Assembly: GCA_035041965.1 (NCBI GenBank)
Contig: JAPYMA010000381.1
Coordinates: forward strand, 186,001 to 250,000
Reading direction: 5' to 3'
DNA: 64,000 bases
Source of the DNA: Anisakis pegreffii
Taxonomy: Eukaryota > Nematoda > Chromadorea > Rhabditida > Anisakidae
Position 1 is the first letter of the stretch. Each line of letters begins with the position of its first letter. Below are positions 63,174-64,000 of this stretch, one piece after another. The translations under genes were made by a program, and so were the position numbers. The notes under the pieces are model-generated. The model ran no database searches, was not told the origin of the DNA, and worked only from the letters and a program-made list of their open reading frames with translations.

Positions 63174-64000
63174 CTGAATTTTTGCATTCGTTTCTCACAA
63201 GTCACATGTTCAGTTCGACTTCAATGATTTCAGTTTGAGATTCCTTAAGTTTCAACTGCAACACTGGATGAGTCCAGCTAAAAGATGAAGGAATTCTGAT
63301 ACATCGGAAGATGTGGTGCTGTCACAGTACGAATCTTATGCGGGCTGCTCTACTGTTCAGTTGAATTCAAGAGATATGCAAATTAGGGTTGTTCGCAATT
63401 GGGAATTGCGCTTGAAGATGATGGAAAATTAAACTCTGATTCGATTTTAAACTCTGAAAATTAAACCGATTCGATTTTGTGAGTGATTGATGCTTGAACA
63501 TTTTGCTCTCTTGTTTTTACAATTGATTTGGTGTTTTTTTAACGCTCAAAATTTCTCAGTTATTGAGATTTCTCAAGGAAATTCAATGGAAAAATCGTCG
63601 TTCAACTCCGAAGGAATTTTATTGATGCGTTTATGCATTAAACAGAATCGATTCGATGAAACCAAAATGTAAATTATGCAAATGCGTGTGAAGATAAACG
63701 TGCATGCACACACACCACAATATGGTGTTGTCTCTAAAAGCCTATAAAATTGTTGGTTCATCGAAATGCGATCGCGAACTCTCATCGTTGTGTTCGCCTT
63801 TTAAATGTTGATTAAAAACCAGTTGCTTCGTATACTTTCCGCTCAATTCCACTAATCTCTAACAATACAATTCCATTATTCTACTATTAAAGAAAAATGT
63901 AAAACAACTATTAATTCACTTAATTTAGTATCAAAGAAGTGAATCTAGAGCAAAATTCACAATGTTTCCATGAGTTTCTTCACGATAGAAACCACAGCTT
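63174..64000. other. Upstream part of the sHSP gene or its first intron; no exon identified
   Basis: The sHSP exon starting at 63173 follows a CAG acceptor and has an in-frame stop just upstream, so a first exon must lie further 5' on the - strand. An ATG at 63783-63785 (- strand, beginning MRVRDRISM) was considered, but no convincing donor links it. The true start may be outside the window. Confidence 0.4.

Overview
The window is AT-rich animal genomic DNA, most likely from a nematode. It has spliced genes with many short and a few very long introns, and no bacterial-style gene packing. Three protein-coding genes can be built exon by exon with consistent splice phases. They are a LIN-39-type Hox gene (+ strand, 17073-31081), a complete collagen type IV alpha-1 (EMB-9-type) gene (- strand, 41824-53863), and a small heat shock protein gene whose 5' end is not resolved (- strand, 59123-63173). 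The homeodomain and its linker are LIN-39-like, and the collagen model (1768 aa) is close to the roughly 1760 aa of Caenorhabditis EMB-9. Introns of up to 9 kb argue against a compact Caenorhabditis-like genome. A parasitic lineage with larger introns is possible, but I cannot name the species.

Layout: 1-13135 is upstream sequence with scattered short ORFs. One of these at the left edge (about 55-233) could be the last exon of a gene lying off the window. At 13136-13191 there is a perfect 25-bp-arm DNA hairpin. 13192-17072 holds CA/GT and CTG microsatellites and purine-rich sequence and is probably the upstream region of the Hox gene. The Hox gene has four coding exons separated by introns of about 3.2, 8.9 and 1.2 kb. 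The 10.7 kb from 31082 to 41823 lies between convergent genes and holds a short minisatellite and two related foldback repeats. The collagen gene has 21 coding exons, and 5.3 kb separates its start from the stop codon of the heat shock gene, which is on the same strand. 63174-64000 should contain the missing start of the heat shock gene or lie in its first intron.

The three genes do not form a pathway: one is a body-patterning transcription factor, one a basement-membrane structural protein and one a chaperone. The most unusual features seen across genes are the relaxed splice sites. Five of 30 inferred acceptors end in AAG, 12 of 29 GT donors have T at +3, and there is one GC-AG intron. No clearly novel multi-gene system was found. 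The items most worth checking are the splice-site pattern, the hairpin and foldback elements, the tight linkage of lin-39 and emb-9, and the heat shock protein with an unusually long Arg/Ser/Glu-rich N-terminus.
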